This document shows, one piece after another, positions 34,040-46,429 of a DNA stretch of 64,000 nt. Both the position numbers and the translations under genes were made by a program. Source of the DNA: Dermatemys mawii (taxonomy: Eukaryota; Chordata; Testudines; Dermatemydidae). Positions within the stretch are counted from its first letter, which is position 1. Every line of letters starts with the position of its first letter. The notes under the pieces are model-generated. The model made no database searches. It was not told where the DNA came from and saw nothing but the letters and a program-made list of their open reading frames with translations. The stretch lies in the NCBI GenBank assembly GCA_007922305.1, contig ML677351.1, positions 11,623,165-11,687,164 of the forward strand, in the 5' to 3' direction.

Positions 34040-34146
34040 AAAAAATATGGAATGCTTCATGAATTTGTGTGTCAGCCTTGCACAGGGGCCATACTAATCT
34101 TCTCTGTATCATTTCACTTTTAATATATGTGCTGCCAAAGCCTCAT
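34040..34146 (-). pseudogene. RNU6: U6 spliceosomal snRNA retropseudogene
   Basis: On the minus strand the sequence follows U6 snRNA from GGCAGCACATATA through ATACAGAGAAGATTAG, with the ACAGAGA box intact, to the 3' end TTCCATATTTTTT. Differences from vertebrate U6 are mostly C-to-T or G-to-A at former CpG sites. The first few 5' bases are uncertain. No U6-type promoter (PSE or TATA upstream) is visible, because the upstream neighbour is CR1 and hAT sequence, so it is a processed copy. Its 3' T-run abuts the CR1 fragment at 33985-34039. Confidence 0.93.
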
Positions 34147-34155
34147 GTGTTAGAA

Positions 34156-35143
34156 CAGCAGTGGGTAAACTTTTTGGCCTGAGGGCCACATCGGGGTTCA
34201 AAATTGTATGGGGAGGATGGGGGAGGGAAGGCTGTGCCTCCCCAAAGAGCCTAGCCATGCCCCCATGTGACCTCCTCAAACTCCCTGCCCCTTGACTGCC
34301 CCCCTCAGAATCCCTGACTCATCCAACCCCCCCTGCTCCTTGCCCCCTGACCACCCCCTCCAAAGATGCCCCTGCCCTTTAGCATCACCCCTCAAGACCC
34401 CATCCTCTATCTAAGCCCCCTGCTCCTTGACCCCTGACTGCCCCCTCAGAACTCCTGACCCATCCAATCCCTCCCTCTCCTTGTCCCGTGACCACCCCCT
34501 CCAGAGACCCCCCCCAACCTAAATGCCCCCCAGGAGCCTTTCTACCCAACCTCCTTTGCTCCCCATCCCCGACTGCCCTGACCCCATCCACCCCACACCC
34601 CCTGACAGACCATGGGACTCCAATGCCCCATCGAACCCTCCCTGCTCCCTGACTGCCCCCTCCAGAGACCCCCAACCCCTATCCAACCCACCCTGCTCCC
34701 TCTCCTCTCCCCTCACCCCTTATCAAATCCCTGGGCCCTAAACCCTCTTACCGTGGAGATTCCAGCAGGGTGTTTGGCTCCACGTGAGCCAGACACGCTG
34801 CCCCCCATCCCGAGCAGTGTGCACATGGCGGCGTGGTTCCAGGGGAAGGGTGTGTCTGGCTCTGCAGAGCCAAACACGCTGCCCCGCCGGAGCACACAGT
34901 CCCAACCCTCTGAGCAGCATGCATGTGGTGGAATGGTTCCAGGGGAGGAGCCGGCAGCTTGCCGCACTTGGCCGGGCGCTCTGGCTTGGCATGCCGGCCC
35001 GGAGAGCAGCGAGCCACCAGCCCGGTGCCCCAGGCTGGGAGAGCAGGGCCAGTGGCCCCGCTCCCACAGCTGGAGCTCACCGGTCGGATGAAAACAGCCT
35101 GCAGGTCTCAAACAGCCTGTGGGCTGTACTTTGCCCACCCCTG
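34156..35143. mobile_element. Non-autonomous hAT element, 988 bp, inserted in CR1
   Basis: The ends CAGCAGTGGGTAAAC and TTTGCCCACCCCTG are imperfect inverted repeats. TGTTAGAA (34148-34155) and TGTTAGAC (35144-35151) flank it, an 8-bp hAT duplication with one change. It shares the subterminal phrase TTTTTGGCC..AGGGCC with the element at 21215. The interior is C-rich (34200-34740) with several degenerate CCCTGACTGCCCCCTC-type repeats, which generates many overlapping open frames. None is a convincing gene. Confidence 0.9.
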
Positions 35144-35860
35144 TGTTAGACCCATTAGGAAAGGGACAGATAATAAGACAGAAAATACAATGCTTCCATA
35201 TAAATCCATGGTATGCCTATGTCTTGAATATTCCATTCGATTCTGATTGCCGCAGCTCAATAAAAGAGAAGTTAAAACTGGAAAAAGTATACCAAAGGAA
35301 GTGATTAGGGGTATAGAACAGCTTCCACGTAAGGAGAGGGTAAAAAGACTCTTTCTGCTTAGAAAACAGATGACTAAGAGGGATATGATAGCAGCCTATA
35401 CAGTTATAAATGGTGTGGTGAAAATGAATAAGAAAGTGTTGTTTACTCATTTATATAACATAAAACTAAGGGTCACCCTGAAATTAATAGGCAGACAGCT
35501 TAAAACAAACATAAGGATGTACTACTTCACACAGTGCAGTCAATCTTGGAACTTCTTCCCAGGGGATGTCATGAAGGCAAAAAGAATAACTGGATTTTAA
35601 AAAGAATTAGGTAATTTCATGGAGGATAGGTCCAGTGATTATTAAATAAGATGGTTAAGGGCACAACCCCATGCTCTTGGTGTCCATAAACATCTGACTG
35701 TCAGAAGGTGGGACTGGATGACAGGGAATAGATCACTCGATAATTGCCCTTTTCTATTGTTTTCCTCTGAATCGTTTGGCACCGGCATCGTCAGAAGACA
35801 GGATACTGGGCTAAACAGACCATTGTCCATACTGGGTCAGAGCATTCTTATGTTTCTAAG

Positions 35861-36976
35861 TAAAAAAGCTTCAATCCTGTCACTGTCTGCATGCAAAGAC
35901 GTTCCTTTATCAACATGCAGTCAATTGAAGGATCCTGGCCTAAATTAAAACTTGGTATATGTAAATAGTACTAAAGCACCACAGATGTATAAATCGTAGT
36001 TTGAGAAAACACAGGTCTAAACTTCAAACATAGATCTTGATGTTTTTCTATATAATTTACTTTCACTATGGCAACACTTTTCATAATAAAATAATATTAA
36101 ATTGAATTTATTCCTGGAGGGGTATTTTTATTTCTAGTGTAAAAGTTAAATATACTTAGCTAGCCTGATGATAAAATGTCTCTGCAATGTGCTGCCAACA
36201 GGGAGACCAGCTGCCAGATCAATTATCTGTGTATATCTGCCTCTTCTGGGGAAAGCAAAAGCACAACTACTGTATGACCAATGAAGAAGACTAAAAAGAT
36301 TTAATCGATCTACTGCAGCTCATTGAACATTTGTCAGAATGGAAACAGTTGTCCAGAATTTAAAGATGGGCTCTTGCAAGCTGCGTTTTTACTTAAATAT
36401 CCTATCTAAAGTATGATTTATTCAGAACTGAGAGCCGGAAAAAATCCAGTATTATCTATAGTATCGAAAACAGAAACAGGAAAGCTAGGCTTGGGAAGAG
36501 TAAGTTTTACTTAAAACCCTAATTGTTTTACAATTTGACTTTTTCTGACTGATTACCATTTTGGAAAAAAAAAATAATAAAGGTTCTGAAGTTCTGTTTC
36601 AAAATGCTGAACAGCTAAACTGCTGTGTTTTCATGAACTGCAGTGCTAGAGTGTCACATACAAACATAAGGAAGGAAAACAAGCAGAAATGGAAGTAGTA
36701 ATGTGAATGAGCAGGAGAGAGAAGAAGATGGATTGTTTGGTCCCTTGGTTTTATTTTCCTATACGTTTTTGGTCATGGACATGCTTTAGATTAAGGTTCA
36801 GTTAGCCAGAGGATTGTGCCCAAGTCTGGTAGCCATGGTATACCTTAAAACTTTTTGATGTGTATACCATGAAAACATATTTTTAGTGAAAAATTAGTGA
36901 TTTGAAATATCTACTTAAAATGATGTATAGTAGTTATAAGGACTGCTTTTTTAAAAAAACAAAACAAAACAAAACA
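35861..36976. other. Unannotated stretch
   Basis: AT-rich DNA without recognisable repeat ends or coding signature. There is an AAAAC simple repeat at 36956-36976. Confidence 0.5.
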
Positions 36977-36981
36977 ATATT

Positions 36982-37742
36982 TGTCACAGTTTAAGGCAAT
37001 GGCGTCCGTAATTCCCTCTCGTAGTCCATCCATGGTATCCACCCTCAGGCTTCCTACTCCCCAGCCAACATCTGTCTTGGGCTTAGGCCCATATTTCTCT
37101 GTCTTCTGGGCAGATTTTTTCCATGCCACGCAGTTCCCTGCCTACATTGTGAATTCCCTAGCAAAGACACCTAAGCAGCCCTGCTCTGTGTTTCTCCTCA
37201 GAAGCTATAAACAGTATAATTGCAACAGTTATAAGTTACCATGAAGCTCTTCCTAAGCAAGTACATTTATTCTTAAGGGGAATACAGAGAAAATAAATTA
37301 AAACAATAAAAGAACCTATGTGCATGTTAATAAATTTACCAGAGATCACCCAAACTCCAATGACTGTGTTGGGTGAACAGTCCTGTATAGCCCACCCGGG
37401 GCTGTTTCTGTGATGTCAAGTTCATACAGCTGTTAGGTCAGAACAAGAACACCAATGGAACTGAGACTCACTCTTTTATCCAGTTTGGGCCTCTGATTTT
37501 GTCCTCATGTAACTGGTTATCAGCACACAATTGGCTTCTCATTAGGGCATGGCTTTAAAAATTTGGGTCTGGAAGTGGATAATTAGCATTTCCCTACTCC
37601 CAGGTGTTTCCTAGGAAACCCACTCCACTGAAAGTGTAGTCTTTTTTGGCTCACTGTTTTAAAATAGTCTTTTGATGTTCATAACATTTCCCTGGGCTTG
37701 TATTAGCACTGCCTCCCCCTTAAAGATGCATGCAATCCCACA
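36982..37742 (-). mobile_element. Solo LTR, 761 bp, 5-bp target duplication
   Basis: It starts TGTCACAG and ends ATCCCACA. ATATT lies just outside both ends (36977-36981, 37743-37747). A TTTATT word at about 37267 gives AATAAA on the minus strand, suggesting that orientation. The phrase TTGGGTGAACAGTC and general layout are familiar from chelonian LTRs. No internal viral genes flank it. The open frame at 36981-37244 is part of the LTR and not a gene. Confidence 0.85.
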
Positions 37743-37747
37743 ATATT

Positions 37748-38070
37748 ACATACATATTTGCATTTTTAATACAGTGAACTCCTAAGATACTTTTACTTAA
37801 TTCAATAAGGTTTGTGCAGAATATTGCAGGAAATTGCCATACTAGTCACAAGGTCTACTTAAATACATTTTTACTCACATTGTATTAACTTGATTGTATT
37901 TAGATTTTAAGATGACAAATAATACACTGGGAAAGCTGACAGTTCAGAAGTGCAATGGAAACATATTATACTGTTTCAAGAAATGTACTTTGCTGAAAGA
38001 TTCTTCTTTATTAAAAATAAAAAGTGAAGTGCATAATATTGGGATTGTTACAGTAAGTGAAGGTCACATC
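37748..38070. other. Unannotated spacer
   Basis: Nothing recognised. Confidence 0.5.
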
Positions 38071-39550
38071 ATAAGAATGGCCATCCTTGGTCAGACCAAA
38101 GGTCCATCCAGCCCTGTATCCTGTCTACTGACAGAAGCCAATGCTAGGTGCACCGGAGTGAGTGAACCTAACAGGTAATGATGAAGTGATCTCTCTCCTG
38201 CCATCCATCACCCCCCTCTGACAAACAGAGGCTAGGGACACCATTCCTTACCCATCCTGACTAATAGCCATAAATGGACTTAACCTCCATGAATTTATCC
38301 AGTTCTCTTTTAAACCCTGTTATAGTCATAGCCTTCACAACCTCCTCAGGCAAGGAGGTCACAGGTTGACTGTGCTCTGTGTGAAGAACTTCCTTTTGTT
38401 TTAAACCTGCTGCCCATTAATTTCATTTGGTGGCCCCTAGTTTTTATATTATGGGAACAAGTAAATAACTTTTCCTTATTCACTTTCTCCACACCACTCT
38501 TGATTTTACATACCTCTATCATATCCCCCCTTAGTCTCCTCTTTTGCAATCTGAAAAGTCCTAGCCTCTTTAATCTTTCCTCTTATGGAACCCGTTCCAA
38601 ACCCCTAATAATTTTAGTTGCTCTTTTCTGAATCTTTCCTAATGCCAGTATATCTTTTTTTTTTTTTTTTAATGAGGAGACCACATTTGTACACACTATT
38701 CAAGATGGGGTGCACCATGGATTTATATAAGGGCAATAAGATATTCTCCATCTTATTCTCTATTCCTTTTTAAATGATTCCTAACGTCCTGTTTGCTTTT
38801 TTGGCTGTTGCTGCACACTGTGTCAATGTCTTCAGAGAACTATTCACTATGACTCCAAGATCTTTTTTCTGATTAGTTGTAGCTAAATTAACCCCCATCA
38901 TATATTATGTATAATTGGGGATATTTTTTTCCAATGTGCATTACTTTACATGTATCCGCATTAAATTTCATTTGTCATTTTGTTGCCCAATCACTTAGTT
39001 TTGTGGGATCTTTTTGAAGTTCTTCAAGTCTACTTTGGTCTTAACTATCTTGAGCAGTTTAGTATCATCTGCAAACTTTGCCACCTCACTGTTTACCACT
39101 TTCTCCAGATCATTTATTAATAAGTCCTAGGACTGACCCTTGGAGAACACCACTAGTTACCTCTCTCCATTCTGAAAATTTTCCATTTATTCCTACTCTT
39201 TGTTCCCTAACTTTTAACCAGCTCTCAGCCCATGAAAGGATCTTCCCTCTTAGCCTATGATAACTTAATTTATGTAAGAGCCTTTGATGAGGGACCTTGT
39301 CAAAAGCTTCCTGGAAATCTAAATACACTATGTCCACTGGATTTCCCTTTGTCCACATGTTTGTTGACTCCTTCAAAGAACTCTAATAGATTAGTAAGAC
39401 ATGATTTCCCTTTACAGAAACCATTTATGTTCTTCTATGTGTCTAACAATTTTATTATTTACTATTGTTTCAACTAATTTGCCCAGTACTGACGTTAGAC
39501 TTACCACCTCTAGAGCCCTTTTTAAATATTGATGTTACATTGGCATTGCA
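38071..39550 (-). mobile_element. 5'-truncated CR1 LINE, about 1.5 kb
   Basis: Read on the minus strand, the copy runs from the reverse-transcriptase domain to the CR1 3' end (ATAAGAATGGCC on the plus strand, at 38071). The frame at 39110-39376 reads VDIVYLDFQEAFDKVPHQRL and SGVLQGSVLGL, reverse-transcriptase motifs. Near 39060-39085 the next block gives KFADDTKLL, which carries the active-site FADD motif. The frame at 38346-38549 gives RRLRGDMIEVCKI, from the C-terminal end. Several stops and shifts separate these pieces, so it is inactive. A T18 run at 38651-38669 interrupts the coding part. Confidence 0.92.
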
Positions 39551-42128
39551 TGAAAGTCTTCTCTTCAGTATACTTGGGTGTCAGTTGATTTTAAATACAG
39601 ATATCTAAAGGCCTGTTTCTGGCAGGAAGTGCAGTGGCAGGTAAAGGGTAAGAGTAAATTGACTCATCCTCACAGAGGATCAGCCAAAATTGCAACCCTT
39701 GTGCTTGTGGGAGCACAGAATTGCTTCAGAGATGCTTCCTCAGTTGCACACTGTGGCCCAAAGGGGGCTAGAAACAGGTGAGACATGGCTAAAACTCCTT
39801 GCTTTCGGTAATGGCCACAAAAGATGATCCAGTACATGGGGAAGTAAATTTTCTACCCTCAGTTAACTGGAAAACTCCAGAAGGCATTCTGGGAGCAGTG
39901 TCCTCAGTGCAAGGCTGTACCTTAAGAGGCACAATTTTATTCTCAGTGCAACAGATGTGAACCCAATCTTGCAGCTGTTCTACAGGCCTTCTTCTTCAAG
40001 GTGCTGAGGTCTTCTGAGAGGTACTCAGCACCCACAACTCTAGTTAAAGCCATTGAGAGATGAGGATGTATCAGAAGTGCTCAGAGCCCTGTAGGATAAG
40101 ATCCTATGTGAGGAAATCCAATTTTTTTTGTTGGGTGTTCCATGTATGAAGCACTAGCAATGGGATTGAGCCCCTCTGTCACCGTATGAATAATAACTAA
40201 TACATAATATAGCATACAATGCTATATTTTATTAGTACTGTGAAATAAAAAAAAATGTAGTACCAGATCTCTAATGACGGAGAGTGGGAGTTGGCACACA
40301 CTGGGAAAGAGGAAGCATTCACAGCTTTATGCCACCCAGTGCTGGTGGGGATTTACAGTACTTGGATCTCCTGTCATGTGCAACTAGGATCTGTTGCCCC
40401 ATTACTAAAGCACAAAGTGCTGTCCCACACCCCAGTTCGGCTCAGGCACACTCCAGCTATCCTCTTATGCTTGAATTTACATTATTTTTGCATATTATGT
40501 GTATTATTCTTAAAATAATTTGGTTTAATGAAGCTTTTGAAAGCAAAGCATTAGTGATTTTTAATACTAAGGTATAACATACTTTACAGTGATATGAGAG
40601 TTGCTGTAAATATCACTAAGTACTAGATTGTGTCATATAAGTCCTAACGAGAGCACTGGCATGTCAATGCCTCCCGAAGCTCCCATGCATGTTTTGTGTG
40701 CCTGTTATACCCACCTTGTGGAGTGCAGCTTGCCAGTGCATGAGAAGGAAGCAGCCATGTTTCTGCCTCTTCCACCTCCTTTTGGAATGCTGGGAGCCCC
40801 TAGGAATTAAGGGATATAGCAGCTGTTGCACTTCCTGGAGCATATAGGCTATAATTCTACTGCACCTGCCCTCTCATACCTATGAAAGTGTGAGGCAGAA
40901 TCTGGAACTAGGAAACATATAGGAAGGCTTACAATCTTTAACCACTTGCATGCCATATAATAGTGTGTATCAAGTGTCAAGATTTGTTTATGAGAGCAGC
41001 AGGATGCTCAAGAGGAAGCATAGGACCATGTTAATGTTCTTGTATGGGAGATTTATATTGTATGTTCCAGAACAACAAAGGGCTTGAGTAAGTATGCTCA
41101 GTCCCGTTCCTATTTAATTCAGGGAAGCAGGATATGCCCTGGTGTTTATTTTTTTTAAAAAAAAGTCTTGCACATTTTACTGTTTTATGCCTAAGTCAAG
41201 ATATTAGCATATAATCAATAAATAATAGTGGGTAAATATGTGGTGACAAGATTTTAAAGAAGAATCATAATGTTAACCAATCTGTTATTGATTAAAAGCA
41301 ACAAAAAAAAGCTATTTAGAAGAGGAAATTAGATTCCTGATAGATTTCTACCCTACAAATTATAAATAGAACATACTTTATATTCCTGATATATTACTCA
41401 CAAATGCCTTTGAATGGATTTTGATGTACACTCTGCTTTATCAATGCCACAGAACAGTAAATAGACTTAGGAGTTCATGATGGGCAGAGGTCCATTTTTA
41501 CAATATCGTAATATCACATATTCACTTTCCTCTCTTTGGAAAATCCAAGGAGGTGTTCTTTTGATGAATTGTCTTTTTGTCTATGATAATCAATTCTTTC
41601 TTATTATTCTGATGATGAACACTAGATTATCTAATCTGGTATTCCTTCAGGCACCTTTTATTTTATATATGAAGCATAATTCATCATACAATCTAAAAGC
41701 AGGTACTGGCTGGTACACAACTTATATCTGACAAGATGTCAACCTTAAACGCAACACTGACCTAGCCTTTTTCATGTACTGTAAACAACAAGATGGGAAG
41801 AAACCAAACTGTGGAGGTATTGAAATACAAAAGGAATTCTGATGTACTTTTCAATGTTGGGATTTATTTTAGTCTAAAAAAATAAAAGTACATTACATAC
41901 TTAAAATTAGGAAATAAAATTATATATACACTTACAGCTGCAATTTTTGCAGGCTAATAAGGGCAAATGTTGTTTAATGAATTTGTTTTAGAGTGCTCAA
42001 TTATCTCCATCTGTTTGAATATATGGAAAAAGTTAACTTGGGTTCACTTTTTTGATCATTAAGTTAATTGGTAGCCTATTCCAGATATAGGTCTGTTGAT
42101 ATTTCCATTATAATCTCCCTTTTTAAAG
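39551..42128. other. Unannotated stretch
   Basis: 2.6 kb with no repeat ends or coding signature recognised. Moderately GC-rich parts at 39640-40060 and 40290-40480 could be unclassified repeats. Confidence 0.45.
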
Positions 42129-42132
42129 GTAA

Positions 42133-42886
42133 TGTGACAAAGTTCTTTGTCTGCCTTGGTGAGTCCTATAGTTTTTTGGCGGATTTGCTCACCTCAGAGG
42201 TTCACGGCAGCCCTCAGTTTGGCTGGTTCTGCTAGATTCTCAAACCTGCCATTCAGTCTGCTAACCTCATCACTGGCCAGCATGGGCAAAACAGAGGACA
42301 ACCTCCACAGTCTCTGTTGTTCCATCTAGTGGGTTAGACAGGCCAGATCCCTTTCTAAATTAGACCTTCCCTTCTGATGTTGCTCACAGGCCAGGTCAAC
42401 TCCTCCTGTGTCTGATCAGGAGTTGAGAGGATGTGGGGAAACCCTGGCCCATCTTCTACACGGGGTTCCAGCCCAGGGTCCTGTGGATAGCAGTGTCTAC
42501 AATGTCTCCTGTATCAGCTGCATGACAACTACAACTCCCTGGGCTACTTCCACAGGCCTCACCCCAGCACCATCTTTATCCTCACTGCAGAATCTTCCTC
42601 CTGAAGCCTGATCACACTTGTGCTCCTCAGTCCTCCTCCTCAGTCCTCCAGCAGTACGCCTTCTCACTCCCTGCTCCTTGCATGCCCTCCACTAACTGAT
42701 GGGAGGTCATTTTTAAACCAGGTGTCCTTATTAGGCTGTCTATCATAATTGAACCTAGCGGGTTCCTGACTGCTCTAGTGCAGCACCGTGCTCTGGCCAC
42801 TTAGGGAACAGAAAACTACTTATCCAGTGGCCAGTATATCTGCCTTCTTCTACTCTGCTGTACCCAATTGGCCTGGCTCTGTCACA
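42133..42886 (-). mobile_element. Solo LTR, 754 bp, same family as 57319-57916
   Basis: The plus strand starts TGTGACAAAGTTC and ends GGCTCTGTCACA, with TGTGAC/GTCACA inverted termini. Flanking tetramers are GTAA and GTAT (3 of 4). Its reverse complement aligns with 57319-57916: both begin TGTGAC.GAG, then have AAGGCAG.TATA and C.CTGGAT...GTTCCCT, and finish with GAACTTTGTCACA. It is therefore antisense here. The open frames inside are not genes. Confidence 0.85.
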
Positions 42887-42890
42887 GTAT

Positions 42891-43818
42891 TTACACCATC
42901 TATAAAACTAGTTTTCAGGCTGAAATATGCAATATAGATTTTGATACATTTTAAACATTTTCTGTTGTACCTGTTATAAACTTAAGTTTAAATACTATAA
43001 ATATTATTTGTGTCAGTTATTCTTCATAGAACATCTGCCACAGTTACACAGATTTTGATTTGCCCATCTATTTTCCACACAGACAAGAAAAGCTGCTGGA
43101 ATTAAAAGTTTTGCTTATAGTTTGATACCTGCCCTTTGCCAGCCAGCTTGTCCCATCTTCATCAGCATTTAAACATCTTTATTTCTTGTTTATGAATTAT
43201 GAGGCTGATCAATACAGCCATGTACTGTAAAGCTCAACTGAGCTCACATAAAAAGCTTTTTCACTTGGTGAACAGTTTTGTTATTGGGGTTTAGCGGTGA
43301 ATTGAAATGTTAGCAAATGCTGACTGACTTTTTCAGGTCACGTTCCTTATAAGGACACATGAGAGACTCTTAACTGATGTTTCTAACATGTAAGCGTGTG
43401 TAAGATATCTGATATCTAGTATATTTTACTTTAGCACAATCTAAAATCCATGTAGGTGTTTACTCAGATATCTGAAATAGATCATTTGAGGTGACTCACT
43501 CAGATAATTCCAGATAGTGTCAGTATTTCCATCATGACAGTTGATCAACTGTTGAATATAAAGTCAGTGGCTAATAAGATACTTTCCATCCATTATTTAT
43601 TTAAAAATGTGTCCTCTGACTTTACAAAGACGTGACTGGATGAGACACATTCACCTAGACTCATGGACTGAACAGATACACTGGATTTATGTCTTATTAC
43701 AAAAATATGTAACCCTTTTACCCTCCTTTTTGTCCTATGACTGCAAAGATGTTAGTGGGCCATTCTGTTTTGAACTGTCCTTTAAAATATATTCTAATTA
43801 CTTATGCTAAATAATCTG
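42891..43818. other. Unannotated stretch
   Basis: AT-rich DNA with no recognisable repeat. Confidence 0.5.
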
Positions 43819-43964
43819 TTCCACCTTGAATTTATCTGTGATGCTTGGAGTACCTGTCCCAGACTTGAAGAAGAAGCTGTGTAGCTCAAAGATTGTCTCT
43901 CTTACCAACAGAAGTTGGTCCAATAAAAGATATTACCTCTCCCACCTTGTCTCCCCTATCCTGA
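43819..43964 (+). repeat. SINE-like interspersed repeat, copy 2
   Basis: TTCCACCTTGAATTTATCTG through ACCAACAGAAGTTGGTCCAA to CCACCTTGTCTCCCCTATCC is the same family as 15011-15143. The fold-back CCAACAGAAGTTGG is preserved, with TTGAAGAAGAAGCTGTGTAG before it. It ends directly against antisense CR1. Confidence 0.72.
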
Positions 43965-45020
43965 GTAATTTTGTGTTGTTTGCAAACATTACCATCTCAC
44001 TGTTTGCCCTTTTTTCCATTTATTAATATGTTGAACAACACTGATCTCAGTAGAGATCCTTGGAGGAACTGATTATTTACCTCTTGCCACTGTAAAAACT
44101 GACCATTTATTCCTACCTTTTGTTTCCTACTTTTTAATCAGTAACTGAACCCTGAGGAAAAACTTCCTTCTTATTCTATGACAGCTTACTTTGCTTATGA
44201 GCCTTTGATGTCCAAGAATTTCTGAAAGTCCAAGTACAGTATATCAAATGGATCACCCTTGTCCACCTGTTTGACCCTCTTGAAGAATTCTACTAGATTG
44301 GTGAGGCATGATTTCCCATTACAAATGCCACATTGACTCTTCTCCTATGTGTCGTGTTCATCTATGTGCGTGATAATTATGATCTTTACTACAGTTTCAA
44401 CCAATATGCTTGTACTGAAATTAGGCTTACTGGCCTATAATTGCCAAAATTGCCTCTGGAACCTTTTTTTAAAAAAATTGGCATTATATTAATTATCCTC
44501 CAATTGTCTGTGCAGAGGCTGATTTAAGCAATAGGTTACATACAACAGTTAATACTTCTGCAAATTTATATTTGATTTCCTTCTGAAACCGTGGGTGAAC
44601 ACTTTCTGGTCCTGGTGATTTATTACTGTTTAATTTATCAATTTGTTTCAAAACCACCTTTATTTATACCTGTGTCTGAGACAGTTCCTCAGATTTCTCA
44701 TCTAAAAAGAATGTCTCAGGTGTGGGAGTCTCCCTCACATTCCCTGCAATGAAGACTGATGTAAAGAACTTAGTTAGCTTCTCCACAATTTCCTTTTTCT
44801 TCCTTGATAGCTCCTTTAGCACCTCAATTGTCCAATGACCCAATGATAATTTGGCAGCTTCCTTCTTCTAATGTACTTTTATTTCCTCTTAGTTTGTGTG
44901 TCTTTCGATATTTGCTCTTGAAATTCATTTTTGGCCTGCCTAATTATTCTTTTGCACTTGACTTTCCATAGTTTATGCTCCTTTCTATTTTTCTCAATTT
45001 TGAGAGATTTTAGACTTCGC
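43965..45020 (-). mobile_element. CR1 LINE internal fragment, about 1.05 kb
   Basis: Read on the minus strand, this covers CR1 ORF2 from upstream of the reverse transcriptase into its first blocks. Counterparts to the copy at 38071 are easily matched: TTTGATG..., CTACTAGATTGGTGAGGCATG and GGCTTACTGGCCTATAATTG. It lacks the CR1 3' end, so it is either internally truncated or broken after insertion. Stops and shifts are frequent, with no open frame left. Confidence 0.85.
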
Positions 45021-46429
45021 CAAGAGAGCATTCTTATTCATGGTCTGGGGTGTTTTGATATCCTTTGTAGTCAATACTGTGCCTCCAAAATGCAAACATC
45101 CTCCATTTTTTCCTCACATATTGCTGAAGTTTTTAGATTACCTGCAATTTGTGAAGCAGGGAGAAAGATGGCTAGAACACTGGTGGAAGCAGTGTTACAC
45201 TCGATCAAGTTGAGGCATAAGAAGGTTGAGCAGAAACTGTGGGGAAAAAATCCTTGTCATCAGCATACAACCTGTGAAATACAAAATAACAGAAATGTTC
45301 CAAGTAGTTAACCTGATTAATCTGGTCCTTTTTATCCAACAACATAGGTGAGTTTTTTCAACACCGATGACTTTTTAATGTACTTTGTGGATAAGATCAC
45401 CTGCCTCCTGAATGAGCATTGTGCTTCTAATGAAGGGGAATAAGTTTTCTTTGCTTCAATTTTGGCTTGTATTGCTCAATAAAGCTTTGAGGTGATATAG
45501 GATATATGCACTGCTATCTGTGGATTCAATCCATGTGCTTGCTGGGTAACAGAAGCCAATGGGCAAGTGTTGGGGGCATTGTTAAAAAAGAGTGTCAAAT
45601 CTTCGTTGAAAGGGAAAAGGTGTTTTTATCTTTTTATCTTTAAATTATTTCTCAAAAAGCCATCCTTTTACATACAGACTGTTCAACTATTACTGACTTT
45701 TGAATCCCCTTTGTTGTGGACAATCACTGAGAAGTTTATGTCAAGCAGCACAGTATCAGTATTGAGGGCCCAATTCTTGTCTTTAAAGTTTTAAACCAGT
45801 GTAACTTGACTGACCTCAATGGAATTATCCTTAATTTATTCCAAAATAAATGAAAAGAAAATCGTGACTCTGAAATCTTTAACTTTGTTCCCTCAGTTGG
45901 TTTGGTCTTAGGTCTGGGTATAGAATAGCCTAAATTTCATATAGACAGCACATTACCCTTGTACTCCATGTTGTTCACTGATTACCAGCTGAATTCCAGA
46001 TGAAGTTCAAGATGTTGGTTTTGACCTATAAAGCTTTACATTATTTGGATTCTCTTTATTTGAAGGATGAACTTTCTATATGCATGTGATAAGAACGTAA
46101 TTAGGAACCTAGGACTTGACACGCTATATCAGATTAGTTGTTAATGTTGCCCAGTAGGCTGTATCTCTCAGTAGCCAGATCATGTGCTTCAGAAGAAGGT
46201 GCAAGAAGCCTTGCAATACGTTGTTATGAAATAACCCACTCACAAAAAAAATCTTTTAAATTCTAATTATGTAATGGTTTTCTTGTGACTCCTGAAGCAT
46301 GAGAGTTTATATTGTTCTAAATTTCCTGCTGGGTTTTCTTGTTTTGTTTTATTTTTGTTTTTTAAATTTACTACTTACTGTTTTAAGTCTAGAAGTTATC
46401 ACTACAAATGTCCAATTTTTAAATTTAAT
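45021..46429. other. Unannotated stretch
   Basis: No signature beyond a short CCCAATTCTTG...CAATGGAATTA fold-back-type motif near 45768-45835. The 126-codon frame at 44931-45311 begins inside CR1 DNA and shows no domain. Confidence 0.45.

Larger units (their letters stand above)
32310..35860 (+). mobile_element. 5'-truncated CR1 LINE, interrupted by three insertions
   Basis: CR1 LINEs move by target-primed reverse transcription. At 32318 the sequence reads EQLVLESTRRRGNS, the ORF2 segment between endonuclease and reverse transcriptase. Further on, 33460-33520 gives NSVDTAYLDFQRAFDKIP followed by a stop, the reverse-transcriptase block. The C-terminal ORF part is at 35260-35600 (ERVKRLFLLRKQMTKRDMIA), and the 3' end at about 35830-35860 reads ATACTGGGTCAGAGCATTCT. 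Stops and shifts are frequent, so it is an old pseudogene copy. Insertions lie at 33085-33193, 33985-34146 and 34156-35143. Outside these the CR1 sequence resumes where it left off. Confidence 0.9.

Noticed and set aside
34040..34146. Functional U6 gene
   Set aside because: There is no upstream Pol III type 3 promoter, many CpG-type changes, and the 3' end is fused to CR1, so it is a retrocopy.
34385..35246. Cluster of overlapping open frames on both strands in the C-rich block
   Set aside because: All lie inside a non-autonomous hAT element with low-complexity proline- or glycine-rich translations. They are compositional.
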